Assembly: GCF_022712295.1 (NCBI RefSeq) | Contig: NZ_JALAGT010000061.1 | Location: 1-42,022, forward strand | Direction: 5' to 3' | DNA from: Galactobacter sp. | GTDB taxonomy: Bacteria > Actinomycetota > Actinomycetes > Actinomycetales > Micrococcaceae | DNA length: 42,022 nucleotides | Part shown: piece after piece, positions 32,037 through 39,810 of the stretch | Position numbering within the stretch: position 1 is the stretch's first letter | How the letters are laid out: each line of letters opens with the position of its first letter | Translations under genes and position numbers: made by a program | Notes under the pieces: model-generated | Databases searched by the model: none | What the model was told of the DNA's origin: nothing | Seen by the model: the letters and a program-made list of their open reading frames with translations, nothing else

Positions 32037-33572
32037 AGCACCAACGTCCCACCGCTCATGATCAAGGACAACGACCTACCGACCATGCCCGTCAAGGGTC
32101 CGCATCGAAAGCGAATCGGCGTCATTTCCATCGTGGCGTGCTTCGGCGGGCTGCTTTTCGGATATGACACCGGAGTCATCAACGGCGCCTTGAACCCGAT
32201 GTCCTCCGAACTCGGACTGACCGCTCTGTCCGAGGGCGTGGTCACCTCATCCCTGGTGTTCGCAGCCGCGATCGGCGCACTGTTCGGTGGACGACTTTCC
32301 GATGCCGTAGGGCGGCGAAGCACGATCATCGTGCTTTCCGTCCTGTTCTTCGTGGGAACGTTGCTGTGTGTCTTCACACCGGGGGTCGCTGTGTTGGTGG
32401 CAGGGCGCATCTGCCTCGGGCTCGCGGTGGGCGGCGCCTCCATCACGGTGCCGGTGTACCTGTCGGAGCTGGCCCCGTTCGAGATCCGCGGATCGTTGTC
32501 CGGGCGCAACGAGCTCGCCATCGTCACAGGTCAGCTTGCGGCATTCGTGATCAACGCCGTGATCGGGACGGTGTGGGGACATATCGACGGAATCTGGCGT
32601 GTCATGCTCGCCATCTGTGCCGTTCCGGCCGTTTGCCTCTTCATCGGCATGCTGAGGATGCCGGAGTCACCCCGCTGGCTGATCGAACATGGACGGAACG
32701 ACGAGGCTCTGCAGGTGCTCAAGAGCGTGCGCACCGAGGACCGTGCCGTGGCGGAGATGCAGATCATCGAGGACCTGGCCAAGGACACCACCGGGGAGAA
32801 CCGCGTGGGCTTCAGGGCCGTGTTCACCTCCAAATGGGCTTTGCGTATCGTCCTGGTCGGCATCGGCGTAGCCGTGGCACAGCAGCTGACTGGGATCAAC
32901 TCGATCATGTACTACGGGCAGACCGTGCTCATCGAGTCCGGTTTTGCTTCCAATGCCGCGCTCATCGCCAATATCGCTCCAGGCATCGTGGCCGTGGTCG
33001 GTGGCTGTTTCGCCCTGTACATGATGGACAAGGTGGACCGGCGCAAGACCTTCACCATCGGATTGAGCCTGACCACTCTGTTCCACCTGCTGATCGGGAT
33101 CTGCTCCGTGGCGATCCCGCAGGGCGCCGCGTTACGGCCCTGGGTCCTGCTCTTCCTCATCGTGTGTTTCGTGGCCTCCATGCAGACCTTCCTCAACGTG
33201 GCGGTATGGGTGTGGCTTGCCGAGGCGTTCCCGCTGCCCATGCGTGGCGTCGGTACCGGCATCTCTCAGTTGTTCGGCTGGGGAATCAACGGTCTGCTCG
33301 CACTGTTCTTCCCGAGTCTCGTGGCCGGCATCGGCATCACCGGGGTCTTCTTCCTGTTTGCCGGGGTCGGGGTTCTCGCTCTGATCTTCGTGGTGACGCA
33401 GGTACCTGAGACCCGTGGAGTCTCCCTAGAACGAATGGAGGAAGGCGTGGTGTCAGGCCAGGCATATCGCTTCTCCGAGTGGCGCGACGAACGCGATCGG
33501 GAGACCGCGGATCGACTGGCACGGAGGGCCTCTGCGTCCCAGGAAACGGAAGCGGTGACCAGCCATGACTGA
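32034..33572 (+). CDS. MFS sugar-porter family transporter, probable inositol permease
   Basis: The 512-residue product is a 12-helix proton symporter of the sugar-porter family: FGYDTGVINGAL near residue 42, GRLSDAVGRR (86-95), PESPRWL (210-216) at the end of helix 6, QQLTGINS (283-290) in helix 7, and PETRG (458-462) after helix 12. Inositol permeases of the IolT type belong to this family and have the same features, and the neighbouring iolE/iolG genes make inositol the likely substrate. TTG start with AGGAGG. It overlaps the next gene by eight bases (ATGACTGA). Confidence 0.88.
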   Translation: MSTNVPPLMIKDNDLPTMPVKGPHRKRIGVISIVACFGGLLFGYDTGVINGALNPMSSELGLTALSEGVVTSSLVFAAAIGALFGGRLSDAVGRRSTIIVLSVLFFVGTLLCVFTPGVAVLVAGRICLGLAVGGASITVPVYLSELAPFEIRGSLSGRNELAIVTGQLAAFVINAVIGTVWGHIDGIWRVMLAICAVPAVCLFIGMLRMPESPRWLIEHGRNDEALQVLKSVRTEDRAVAEMQIIEDLAKDTTGENRVGFRAVFTSKWALRIVLVGIGVAVAQQLTGINSIMYYGQTVLIESGFASNAALIANIAPGIVAVVGGCFALYMMDKVDRRKTFTIGLSLTTLFHLLIGICSVAIPQGAALRPWVLLFLIVCFVASMQTFLNVAVWVWLAEAFPLPMRGVGTGISQLFGWGINGLLALFFPSLVAGIGITGVFFLFAGVGVLALIFVVTQVPETRGVSLERMEEGVVSGQAYRFSEWRDERDRETADRLARRASASQETEAVTSHD

Positions 33573-34404
33573 GGCGATCGTCGCCACCTGCTGGACCAGT
33601 GCAGGCGATGCCGCTCCCATGCGGGCCAGTGAGGCCAGCCCCGTGGACCCCCTGGAGCGGGTGCGGGCTGTCGCCGAGGCCGGCTACCGCGGTATGGGTT
33701 GGGTCTTGGAGGACCTTCGTGCCATCAAAGCCGGGGTGGGATATGCGGCCGTCGCGGAGGCGATGGCGGCCGTGGGGCTCTCGCACGTTGAGGTGGAACT
33801 CGTCGGTGAATGGTGGAAACCGGACGAGGTCTGGCGCGGGGCTTGGAAGGAGCTACTGGAGGCCTCGGACGCCTTCGGCGGGGCGGCCATGATCAAGGCA
33901 GGTACCGACCAGGCTCCGGCGCTGGAGGACCCCACCGTGCTTGCGCCAGCGTTCAGGAGGCTCGGCATCGAGGCGGAGGCCCACGGCACCAGGGTCGCAC
34001 TGGAGCCGCTTCCCTTCGGGATGGTGGCCTCCATGCCGGCTGGAGCGGAGCTGGTGCGGGCCACGGACCATCCGGCCTGTGGGCTCGTGGTGGACTACTG
34101 GCATATTTTCAGGGCGGGAACGAGTTTCTCTGACGTTGTGAATAATTTGACACCGGAAATGATTTTCGGGGTCGAGCTGAATGATGCCGATGCGGAGCCG
34201 ATCGGCACGTTGTTCGAGGATACGCGTGATCGTCGCCGTTATCCCGGCGAAGGTGTGCAAGACATGCACGGCTTTGTGCAGTGCATGAGGGATCTCGGGT
34301 ATCAAGGCGCGTGGGGTGTTGAAATCCTCTCCGAGGAACACCGATCCCTATCTGTCGCGGAAGGTTTGCGTCGAGCATTTCGCGCAACGGAGGCGATTCT
34401 CTGA
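33565..34404 (+). CDS. TIM-barrel sugar isomerase/epimerase-like protein
   Basis: A 279-residue AP-endonuclease-2-like TIM barrel, the fourth in the window and the most diverged. Metal-ligand candidates are E147 (ALEPLP), D177/H180 (VDYWH), E204 (GVELND) and E253 (GVEILS), typical of the isomerase/epimerase branch. It overlaps the transporter gene by eight bases and closes the ten-gene block. A cyclitol isomerase or epimerase feeding inosose into the pathway is plausible but unproved. From about base 34100 to its end the third codon positions are richer in A and T than in the first two thirds. Confidence 0.82.
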   Translation: MTEAIVATCWTSAGDAAPMRASEASPVDPLERVRAVAEAGYRGMGWVLEDLRAIKAGVGYAAVAEAMAAVGLSHVEVELVGEWWKPDEVWRGAWKELLEASDAFGGAAMIKAGTDQAPALEDPTVLAPAFRRLGIEAEAHGTRVALEPLPFGMVASMPAGAELVRATDHPACGLVVDYWHIFRAGTSFSDVVNNLTPEMIFGVELNDADAEPIGTLFEDTRDRRRYPGEGVQDMHGFVQCMRDLGYQGAWGVEILSEEHRSLSVAEGLRRAFRATEAIL

Positions 34405-34444
34405 GCCCGTGAGGGGGCGTGTGAGACAACCGACAAATCCGGTA

Positions 34445-34485
34445 GCCCGTTTTCTTCATGACTCCGATTCATGAAGAAAACGGGC
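34445..34485 (+). terminator. Intrinsic terminator of the ten-gene block
   Basis: A perfect 17-bp stem (34445-34461 with 34469-34485, GCCCGTTTTCTTCATGA) with a 7-base loop CTCCGAT, followed by AGAGTTTATTT at 34490-34500. It is the clearest terminator in the window. Confidence 0.88.
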
Positions 34486-34518
34486 CGGAAGAGTTTATTT
34501 AAAACACATCCAAACTAC

Positions 34519-34546
34519 TTGCGAAAAATATTCGAACTCCTATTGT
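34519..34546 (+). promoter_or_regulatory. Promoter candidate of the CUT2 ABC importer operon
   Basis: TTGCGA (34519-34524), a 16-base spacer and TATTGT (34541-34546). The surrounding sequence is the most AT-rich of the window. The transcript would have a leader of about 120 bases before the GTG start, with two short hairpins (GGAGCG/CGCTCC near 34605-34620 and CCCTC/GAGGG near 34624-34644). Confidence 0.5.
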
Positions 34547-34547
34547 G

Positions 34548-34561
34548 GTGACGCGCATCAC
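34548..34561 (+). promoter_or_regulatory. Operator candidate over the CUT2 operon start site
   Basis: GTGACGCGCATCAC is a 14-bp palindrome with one mismatched pair, centred on GCGC, and lies directly after the -10 box. It differs from the GAACCGGTTC operators, so another regulator would bind it. Confidence 0.35.
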
Positions 34562-34674
34562 GTGCTTAGAATTCGGGTACTCGAGCAGTCGTTCGCCTTT
34601 TATGGAGCGGAGCGACGCTCCCACCCTCTTGAGAAACTCGAGGGCGGGCACCTACGACACGATGGAGTGCAAAA

Positions 34675-35688
34675 GTGAGTGCAAACAAGTTCAACCGCAC
34701 GGCCAAGGGCCGGCGACGTTGGGGTGTCGTCTTAGCAGCTGGTCTCGCTGCGGTGTCGCTCGCGGCCTGTTCGGGCCCGGCCGGCGGCAAGGACGACTCC
34801 GGAGATGGCGTCGCTGCCGGCGGTGGCCCCAAGATGAAGGTCGCCCTGATCACCCACTCCACCCCGGGTGACACGTTCTGGGACATCATGCGCAAGGGCG
34901 CTGACACCGCGGGGAAGAAGGACAATATCGAGGTCCTCTACAGCTCCGATCCCGACGGCGCCAGGCAGGCTCAGCTCGTGGACCAAGCCGTGGATCAGAA
35001 GGTGGACGGAATCATCGTTTCCTTGGCCAAGCCGGAGGCCATGGCCGGGTCGGTCAAGAAGGCACTGGACGCGGGCATCCCGGTCTACAGCGTGAACTCC
35101 GGTGAGAACGAGTACAAGGACATGGGTGTCCTGGCGCACTTCGGCCAGGATGACCGCGTGGCAGGGCAGGCAGCAGGCGAGAAGCTCAAGGAGCTCGGTG
35201 CAAAGCATGTGGTCTGCGTGATTCAGGAACAGGGCCACGTAGGGCTGGAGAATCGCTGCACCGGCGTCGAGGAGAAGCTGGGAGGCAAAATGGAGCGGCT
35301 CTACGTCACTGCCGCGGATTCGACCAACATCTCCTCCACCATCACTTCGAAGCTGCAGACCACTAAGAGCGTTGACTACGTCCTGACACTCGGTGCTCCG
35401 CAGGCGCCCATCGCCCAGAAGGCCATCTCTGAAGCTGGTTCCGACGCCAAGCTCGCAACGTTCGATATGAATGCTGACGTCATCAAGGGGCTCAAGAACG
35501 ACTCGTTGCAGTTCGGTGTGGATCAGCAGCCGTACCTTCAGGGATATGAGGCCGTGGACGCGGTCTGGCTGAACAAGCGCAATGCCAATGTACTCGGTGG
35601 TGGCCGTGCCGTACTGACCGGTCCGCAGATCATCACCAAGGATGATGCCGACGAGCTTGAGGAGTACGTGGAGAAGGGCACCCGATGA
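34675..35688 (+). CDS. Sugar/cyclitol ABC importer binding lipoprotein (CUT2 type)
   Basis: A 337-residue periplasmic-binding-protein-like lipoprotein with basic signal peptide and lipobox L-A-A-C (C32), then a flexible Gly/Asp linker to about residue 50. The core begins MKVALITHSTPGDTFWDIMRKG and holds QAVDQKVDGIIVS and IPVYSVNSG, typical of ribose/fructose/inositol-type (cluster B) binding proteins. GTG start, with GGAG 7-8 bases upstream (GGAGTGCAAAA-GTG). It has its own promoter after a terminator, and overlaps the permease gene by four bases. An inositol or related cyclitol is the probable ligand from context only. Confidence 0.9.
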   Translation: MSANKFNRTAKGRRRWGVVLAAGLAAVSLAACSGPAGGKDDSGDGVAAGGGPKMKVALITHSTPGDTFWDIMRKGADTAGKKDNIEVLYSSDPDGARQAQLVDQAVDQKVDGIIVSLAKPEAMAGSVKKALDAGIPVYSVNSGENEYKDMGVLAHFGQDDRVAGQAAGEKLKELGAKHVVCVIQEQGHVGLENRCTGVEEKLGGKMERLYVTAADSTNISSTITSKLQTTKSVDYVLTLGAPQAPIAQKAISEAGSDAKLATFDMNADVIKGLKNDSLQFGVDQQPYLQGYEAVDAVWLNKRNANVLGGGRAVLTGPQIITKDDADELEEYVEKGTR

Positions 35689-36749
35689 CGGCCACTCTCC
35701 CAGCCTCGAATCGGACGCCGACGAAGAAGGACGAGCGTATCGCTCGGAGCAATCTCTTCGTCCGCTTCTTCACCAAACCCGAAGCCGGCGCCACGGCCGC
35801 AGCGGTGGTCATTGCGATCCTGTTTGCAGTGGTGGCACCGCAGTTCACTCAGGCCAGCTCCATCGCGACGATCCTCTACGGTGCCTCCACCGTGGGCATC
35901 ATGGCCGTGGGTGTCTCCCTGCTGATGATCGGCGGCGAGGTCGACCTCTCCGCCGGTGTGGGTGTGGTCTCCTCCGCCTTGTGCGGCGGGCTGTTCCTGT
36001 ACTGGTTCGGCACCAATGTCTGGTGGGGTGTGCTGGCCAGCCTGGTGTTCTCCCTCGGCATCGGCTTTCTCAACGGTTGGCTGTTGACCAAGACGAAACT
36101 GGCGAGCTTCATCGTCACCCTCGCCACGTTCTTCATGCTGACCGGTCTGAACCTGGGCCTGACCAGATCCCTGACGGGCGGGGTCGCGACCCCGTCCATC
36201 GAACGTTGGTCCGGTTTCGAGTCGGCAGCAGCCGTTTTCGCCTCCGACGTGTCGGTGTTCGGAGTCAAGGTGAAGATCACGGTCTTCTACTGGATTCTCA
36301 TGGTGGCCGTCGCAACCTGGATCCTGCAGCGCACCAGGACGGGTAACTGGATCTTCGCGTCCGGCGGAGCACCTGATTCAGCACGTGCCGTCGGGGTTCC
36401 GGTGGCTCGAACCAAGATCGGCCTCTACATGGGTGTGGGGTTCTGCGCCTGGTTGCTGGGTATGCATCAGCTCTTCGCCTTCAAGACGGTTCAGTCTGGC
36501 GAGGGCATCGGTAACGAGTTCCTCTACATCATCGCCGCGGTTGTGGGAGGTTGCCTCATGACCGGTGGCTATGGATCCGCGATCGGCGGCGCCATCGGCG
36601 CTCTCATCTACGGCATGGCCCTCAAGGGAGTCGTGTACGCGGAATGGAACCCGGACTGGTTGAAGTTCTTCCTGGGCGCCATGCTCTTGGGCGCCACCGT
36701 CCTGAACTTCACACTGCAACGTAGGGCCGCGAAGGGAGGCAAGAAATGA
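35685..36749 (+). CDS. ABC importer permease, RbsC/FrcC type
   Basis: The 354-residue product has about eight to ten membrane helices and the CUT2 permease motifs: GVSLLMIGGEVDLSAGVGV (about 80-98), GFLNGWLLTKTKLASFIVTLATFFML (from about 128), and the glycine-rich GGCLMTGGYGSAIGGAIGALIYG near residue 290. One permease gene would serve as a homodimer. Coupled to both neighbours by four-base overlaps. The basic tail ends RRAAKGGKK. Confidence 0.9.
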   Translation: MTATLPASNRTPTKKDERIARSNLFVRFFTKPEAGATAAAVVIAILFAVVAPQFTQASSIATILYGASTVGIMAVGVSLLMIGGEVDLSAGVGVVSSALCGGLFLYWFGTNVWWGVLASLVFSLGIGFLNGWLLTKTKLASFIVTLATFFMLTGLNLGLTRSLTGGVATPSIERWSGFESAAAVFASDVSVFGVKVKITVFYWILMVAVATWILQRTRTGNWIFASGGAPDSARAVGVPVARTKIGLYMGVGFCAWLLGMHQLFAFKTVQSGEGIGNEFLYIIAAVVGGCLMTGGYGSAIGGAIGALIYGMALKGVVYAEWNPDWLKFFLGAMLLGATVLNFTLQRRAAKGGKK

Positions 36750-37714
36750 CTGCCCAGGTAACCGCCCCCTCGTCGGGCACGGACAAGGGCGCTCAGCCGC
36801 TGGTGGAACTGAAGGAAGCCGGCAAGCGCTACGGCAACATCATCGCGCTCAAGGACGTGAGCCTGAAGGTCGGCGCGGGTGAGGTCATGTGCGTGCTGGG
36901 CGACAACGGTGCGGGCAAGTCCACGTTGATCAAGATCATCGCGGGCCTGCACCAGAACACGTCAGGCCAGTACCTCGTCCAGGGTGAAGAGGTCCATTTC
37001 AGTTCACCGCGTGAGGCCCTCGCCGCCGGTATCGCCACGGTGTATCAGGATCTGGCGGTCGCGCCGCTGATGCCGGTGTGGCGCAACTTCTTCCTGGGTT
37101 CAGAGGTCACCAAGGGTTGGGGTCCGTTCTCCAAGATGGACGTTGCGTTCATGCGGAGGACCGCCAAGAAGGAACTGTTGGACATGGGTATCGACCTGCG
37201 CGATGTGGACCAGCCCATCGGGACGCTCTCCGGCGGTGAGCGTCAGTGTGTGGCGATCGCCCGAGCCGTGTACTTCGGCGCCAAGGTGCTGATTCTGGAT
37301 GAGCCCACCGCCGCACTCGGCGTGAAACAGTCCGGTGTGGTGTTGCGTTACATCATCCAGGCTCGTGAGCGAGGCCTCGGGGTCATCTTCATCACCCACA
37401 ACCCCCACCATGCCTATCCCGTGGGAGACCGTTTCCTTCTGCTCAAGCGGGGCCAGTCCATCGGCTACCACGAGAAGGAGGACATCACACTGGAAGAACT
37501 GACCAGCATGATGGCCGGTGGGGCCGAGCTGGAGCAGTTGGTGCACGAGCTGCGCGACGTCGGTACGGAGACCGGTGTGATCCGGGAGATCCGTGACGAG
37601 ATCCACGAGGACTCCCAGGCCGATGTGGGTCGGATCCCAGTGACGGGGGCCATCGATATCACGGGGCTGCCGGAGGACCTGGAGCAGGACGGCAAGCGCC
37701 GCCGCAAGCGCTGA
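36746..37714 (+). CDS. ABC importer ATPase with a single nucleotide-binding domain (FrcA-like)
   Basis: Most CUT2 sugar importers use a 500-residue ATPase with two fused domains (RbsA, AraG). This 322-residue protein has only one: Walker A GDNGAGKS (52-59), Q101, signature LSGGE (161-165), Walker B VLILDEP with D185/E186, and switch H218 in ITHNPHH. This is the FrcBCA form known from rhizobial fructose uptake. After the domain ends (about residue 255) comes an acidic then basic extension of some 65 residues ending KRRRKR, for which I see no known domain. Four-base overlap with the permease gene. The operon ends with the second 57-bp hairpin repeat. Confidence 0.9.
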   Translation: MTAQVTAPSSGTDKGAQPLVELKEAGKRYGNIIALKDVSLKVGAGEVMCVLGDNGAGKSTLIKIIAGLHQNTSGQYLVQGEEVHFSSPREALAAGIATVYQDLAVAPLMPVWRNFFLGSEVTKGWGPFSKMDVAFMRRTAKKELLDMGIDLRDVDQPIGTLSGGERQCVAIARAVYFGAKVLILDEPTAALGVKQSGVVLRYIIQARERGLGVIFITHNPHHAYPVGDRFLLLKRGQSIGYHEKEDITLEELTSMMAGGAELEQLVHELRDVGTETGVIREIRDEIHEDSQADVGRIPVTGAIDITGLPEDLEQDGKRRRKR

Positions 37715-37728
37715 GCCGGTTACATCCT

Positions 37729-37785
37729 GCGGTGCGTTGGCACGGATGGCGGTGTGGATCCTCGGATCCACACCGCCATCCGTGC
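37729..37785 (+). repeat. 57-bp dispersed hairpin repeat, copy 2
   Basis: Same as copy 1 at 14503: unpaired flank GCGGTGCGTTG, then a perfect 21-bp stem (37741-37761 with 37764-37784) and a two-base loop TC. In the stem an A-T pair of copy 1 is a G-C pair here (CGAATGG/CCATTCG against CGGATGG/CCATCCG). It follows the ABC operon by 14 bases and faces the convergent DoxX-like gene, so it can terminate both. Confidence 0.88.
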
Positions 37786-37828
37786 GCTCATGCCGCAATT
37801 CGTGATCCGGCAACGCCGGTTGAAGGGT

Positions 37829-38266
37829 CTACTTCTTGCTCTTCTTGGCCTTCTTCTTGGGCTGATCCAACGCGACCTCCAGCAGCAGGCCACCCACCAG
37901 GGCCGCGTTCTTGAAGAACTGCACCTGCTGCTGCTTGCGGGCCACCGGATCCTGGATCTTCCAGAATGCATGCCCGGCCAAGGTGGTGGGGACCATGGAA
38001 CCGGCGATCACGGCCGAGGAGAACCGAGGGAAACGCCCCAGGGCCAGCAAAGCCCCTCCCGCTGCTTGGGCTGCACCATTGGCTCGGACCAGCAGCTCGT
38101 CGTTCTTGGGGAGCGGGACCACCTTGCGAATGCTGTCCAAGGTGGGCCCTGCCTGCTCCACCCGGCCGCCGGGTTTGCGGGCTGCGTCAGCGCCGAGGAC
38201 CACGAACGTGGTTCCGGTGAGTAGGCGTCCAACGCTGCGGATGAGTGTGCGTCCGGGGGTCTTCAT
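37829..38266 (-). CDS. DoxX family membrane protein
   Basis: The 145-residue product has the small four-helix DoxX pattern: RLLTGTTFVVLGADAAR (14-30), the ANGAAQAAGGALLALGRFPR segment (about 62-81) and VPTTLAGHAFWKIQDP (about 91-106), with a Lys-rich cytoplasmic tail. DoxX proteins are linked to redox or thiol homeostasis in actinobacteria, but most are uncharacterised. AAGGAG stands 6 bases before the ATG. It is probably monocistronic and has no link with the cyclitol genes. Confidence 0.88.
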   Translation of the reverse strand: MKTPGRTLIRSVGRLLTGTTFVVLGADAARKPGGRVEQAGPTLDSIRKVVPLPKNDELLVRANGAAQAAGGALLALGRFPRFSSAVIAGSMVPTTLAGHAFWKIQDPVARKQQQVQFFKNAALVGGLLLEVALDQPKKKAKKSKK

Positions 38267-38326
38267 GGCTTGTCTCCTTGTCGCTCTGTTTTCCCTGCCG
38301 AGCCTATGAGACGAGGTACCCCTAGG

Positions 38327-39583
38327 TCACGCTTCTGCGGCGGAGGAACTCCGGTTTGCCCGCATGTACCAACCCATCACCAATGCGGCCACCACCAGGA
38401 AGCCGCCGCCCAGTGCAACGGCCGGGCCGATGCCCCACATCGTTCCGAGCACAGCCAGGGTGATCCCGTTGCCGATGCGGAAGCCGGAGGAGAACATTCC
38501 GTACACGCCGATCACACGCCCACGCTCCGACGGCTCTGCCCGCAGCTGCGCAAGGGCTTGCCCCATGGAGTTCGACACCAGGTTCGCCACGCCGCCGAGC
38601 ACCAGGGCCAGCAGTGCAAGCCAGTAGGTGTGGGTCATGGCAACAGCCACCGTGGTCACGCCGAAGAGGATGGACCAGCCCACGATGGCCCGCGGTGTTG
38701 GGCGCCCGCGAGTCAGCGCCTCGATGAGAAGACCGCCGATCACGCCGCCTGCGCCGTTGGCGAAGAGCAGCACACCGTAGCCGATCCCACCATCGCCGAT
38801 CGCTAGGTTGCTGGTGGCGAAATCAGGGATGGAGACCTGGAGGGAGCCGCCAATGGCCACCGCGGAGAGCCCGGAGAGCAGGATGACGCCGAAGAGCGTG
38901 CGATCACGGACCACGGATCCCAACGAGGAGAACATGGCCCGGAATCCGGGGCGGGTGCCGACCATCCCCTGCGTGGACCCGTGCCCGGTCTGCTCGACCC
39001 TCATCAGCATGAGTGTCAGCGGCAGGTAGAAGAGAATGTTCACGAAGATGCCCCACACCGGCCCCAGACCGAGCAGCAACGCGGACCCGACCACTGGGCC
39101 ACAGAGGATCCCTAGGCTGCGGAAGGTCGCGTTCAGGCGAACGGCGCCCGGCAGGTCGCGTTCCTCGACGAAGTCGTGGAGCAGCAGCTGTTCCGCCGGC
39201 GCCCACATGGCACCGGCGATGCCGTGAAGAATCAGCAGGACGCAGGCCGACCACATCTGCAAAGAGTCGGTGAGGAAGAGCAGTCCCCAACTCAGCGACA
39301 CCAGCATGAAAAGTACCTGCGAGAACTGGATGATCTTGCGGCAGTCCACGCGCTCCGCCAGTGCGCCGAAGGGAACGGAGAGCAGCAGGAACGGCAGCCA
39401 GTGGGACACGACCTCGAACCCGACCAGCACTTCGGAGTGGAACATCTCCCACAACACCCAGTAGGTGATCACGTGTTCGATGTTGTCCGCCATCATCGCC
39501 AGCGCTCCGCCGATCAGATAGTTGCGCGGCGTCTTCTGACGCAACGCGGCGAACTTCTGTGGTTCGGAGGCGGACGCGCTCAC
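38327..39583 (-). CDS. MFS transporter of the EntS/MFS_3 type
   Basis: The 418-residue product has 12 predicted helices and the features of the EntS-like branch: WLPFLLLSVPFGALAERVDCRK near residue 65, APAEQLLLHDFVEERDLPGAVRLNATFRSLG (about 130-160), and GFRIGNGITLAVLG in helix 11. Members export siderophores, drugs or other small molecules. GTG at 39583 with AAGGAG four bases upstream is the start; the open frame reaches 30 codons further but reads through non-family sequence. It is transcribed towards the DoxX gene, 60 bp apart, but its own partner genes are not apparent. Confidence 0.85.
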   Translation of the reverse strand: MSASASEPQKFAALRQKTPRNYLIGGALAMMADNIEHVITYWVLWEMFHSEVLVGFEVVSHWLPFLLLSVPFGALAERVDCRKIIQFSQVLFMLVSLSWGLLFLTDSLQMWSACVLLILHGIAGAMWAPAEQLLLHDFVEERDLPGAVRLNATFRSLGILCGPVVGSALLLGLGPVWGIFVNILFYLPLTLMLMRVEQTGHGSTQGMVGTRPGFRAMFSSLGSVVRDRTLFGVILLSGLSAVAIGGSLQVSIPDFATSNLAIGDGGIGYGVLLFANGAGGVIGGLLIEALTRGRPTPRAIVGWSILFGVTTVAVAMTHTYWLALLALVLGGVANLVSNSMGQALAQLRAEPSERGRVIGVYGMFSSGFRIGNGITLAVLGTMWGIGPAVALGGGFLVVAALVMGWYMRANRSSSAAEA

Positions 39584-39660
39584 ATGGCTCCTTCGATGGA
39601 TACGGCAACGGTGCGGCTGGGCGGCCTCATCATGTTTATCACCTGTGCCCGACGATCGGT

Positions 39661-39689
39661 GGTCAGGTCCCACCGCGCGGGACCTGACC
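39661..39689. other. Hairpin in the 227-bp gap between the MFS and HNH genes
   Basis: GGTCAGGTCCC (39661-39671) pairs exactly with 39679-39689 around a 7-base loop. TGCCCGACG, the end of the intergenic repeat family, lies just before it at 39646-39654. It stands about 120 bases after the stop of the HNH remnant and upstream of the MFS gene, and may terminate transcripts leaving the HNH gene. Nothing else was seen in this gap. Confidence 0.55.
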
Positions 39690-39810
39690 GGTGCCCCCTA
39701 CGGGTGAAGCGTTGCACTCATGCCGGCCCTGATCTTGCCGCCTTTCTGAGTGGTCGGCGTTGCACGGTTGATTCACTAATTGCCGTGAACAGTTCAGCCG
39801 TGGTGGGAAC

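Noticed and set aside
34405..34674. Riboswitch before the CUT2 importer
   Set aside because: Only simple short hairpins are seen and no known aptamer core could be recognised.
36765..36785. CTCGTCGGGCAC in the ATPase gene as another member of the TGCCCGACG repeat family
   Set aside because: It is in coding sequence without the inverted partner, so a chance match is more likely.
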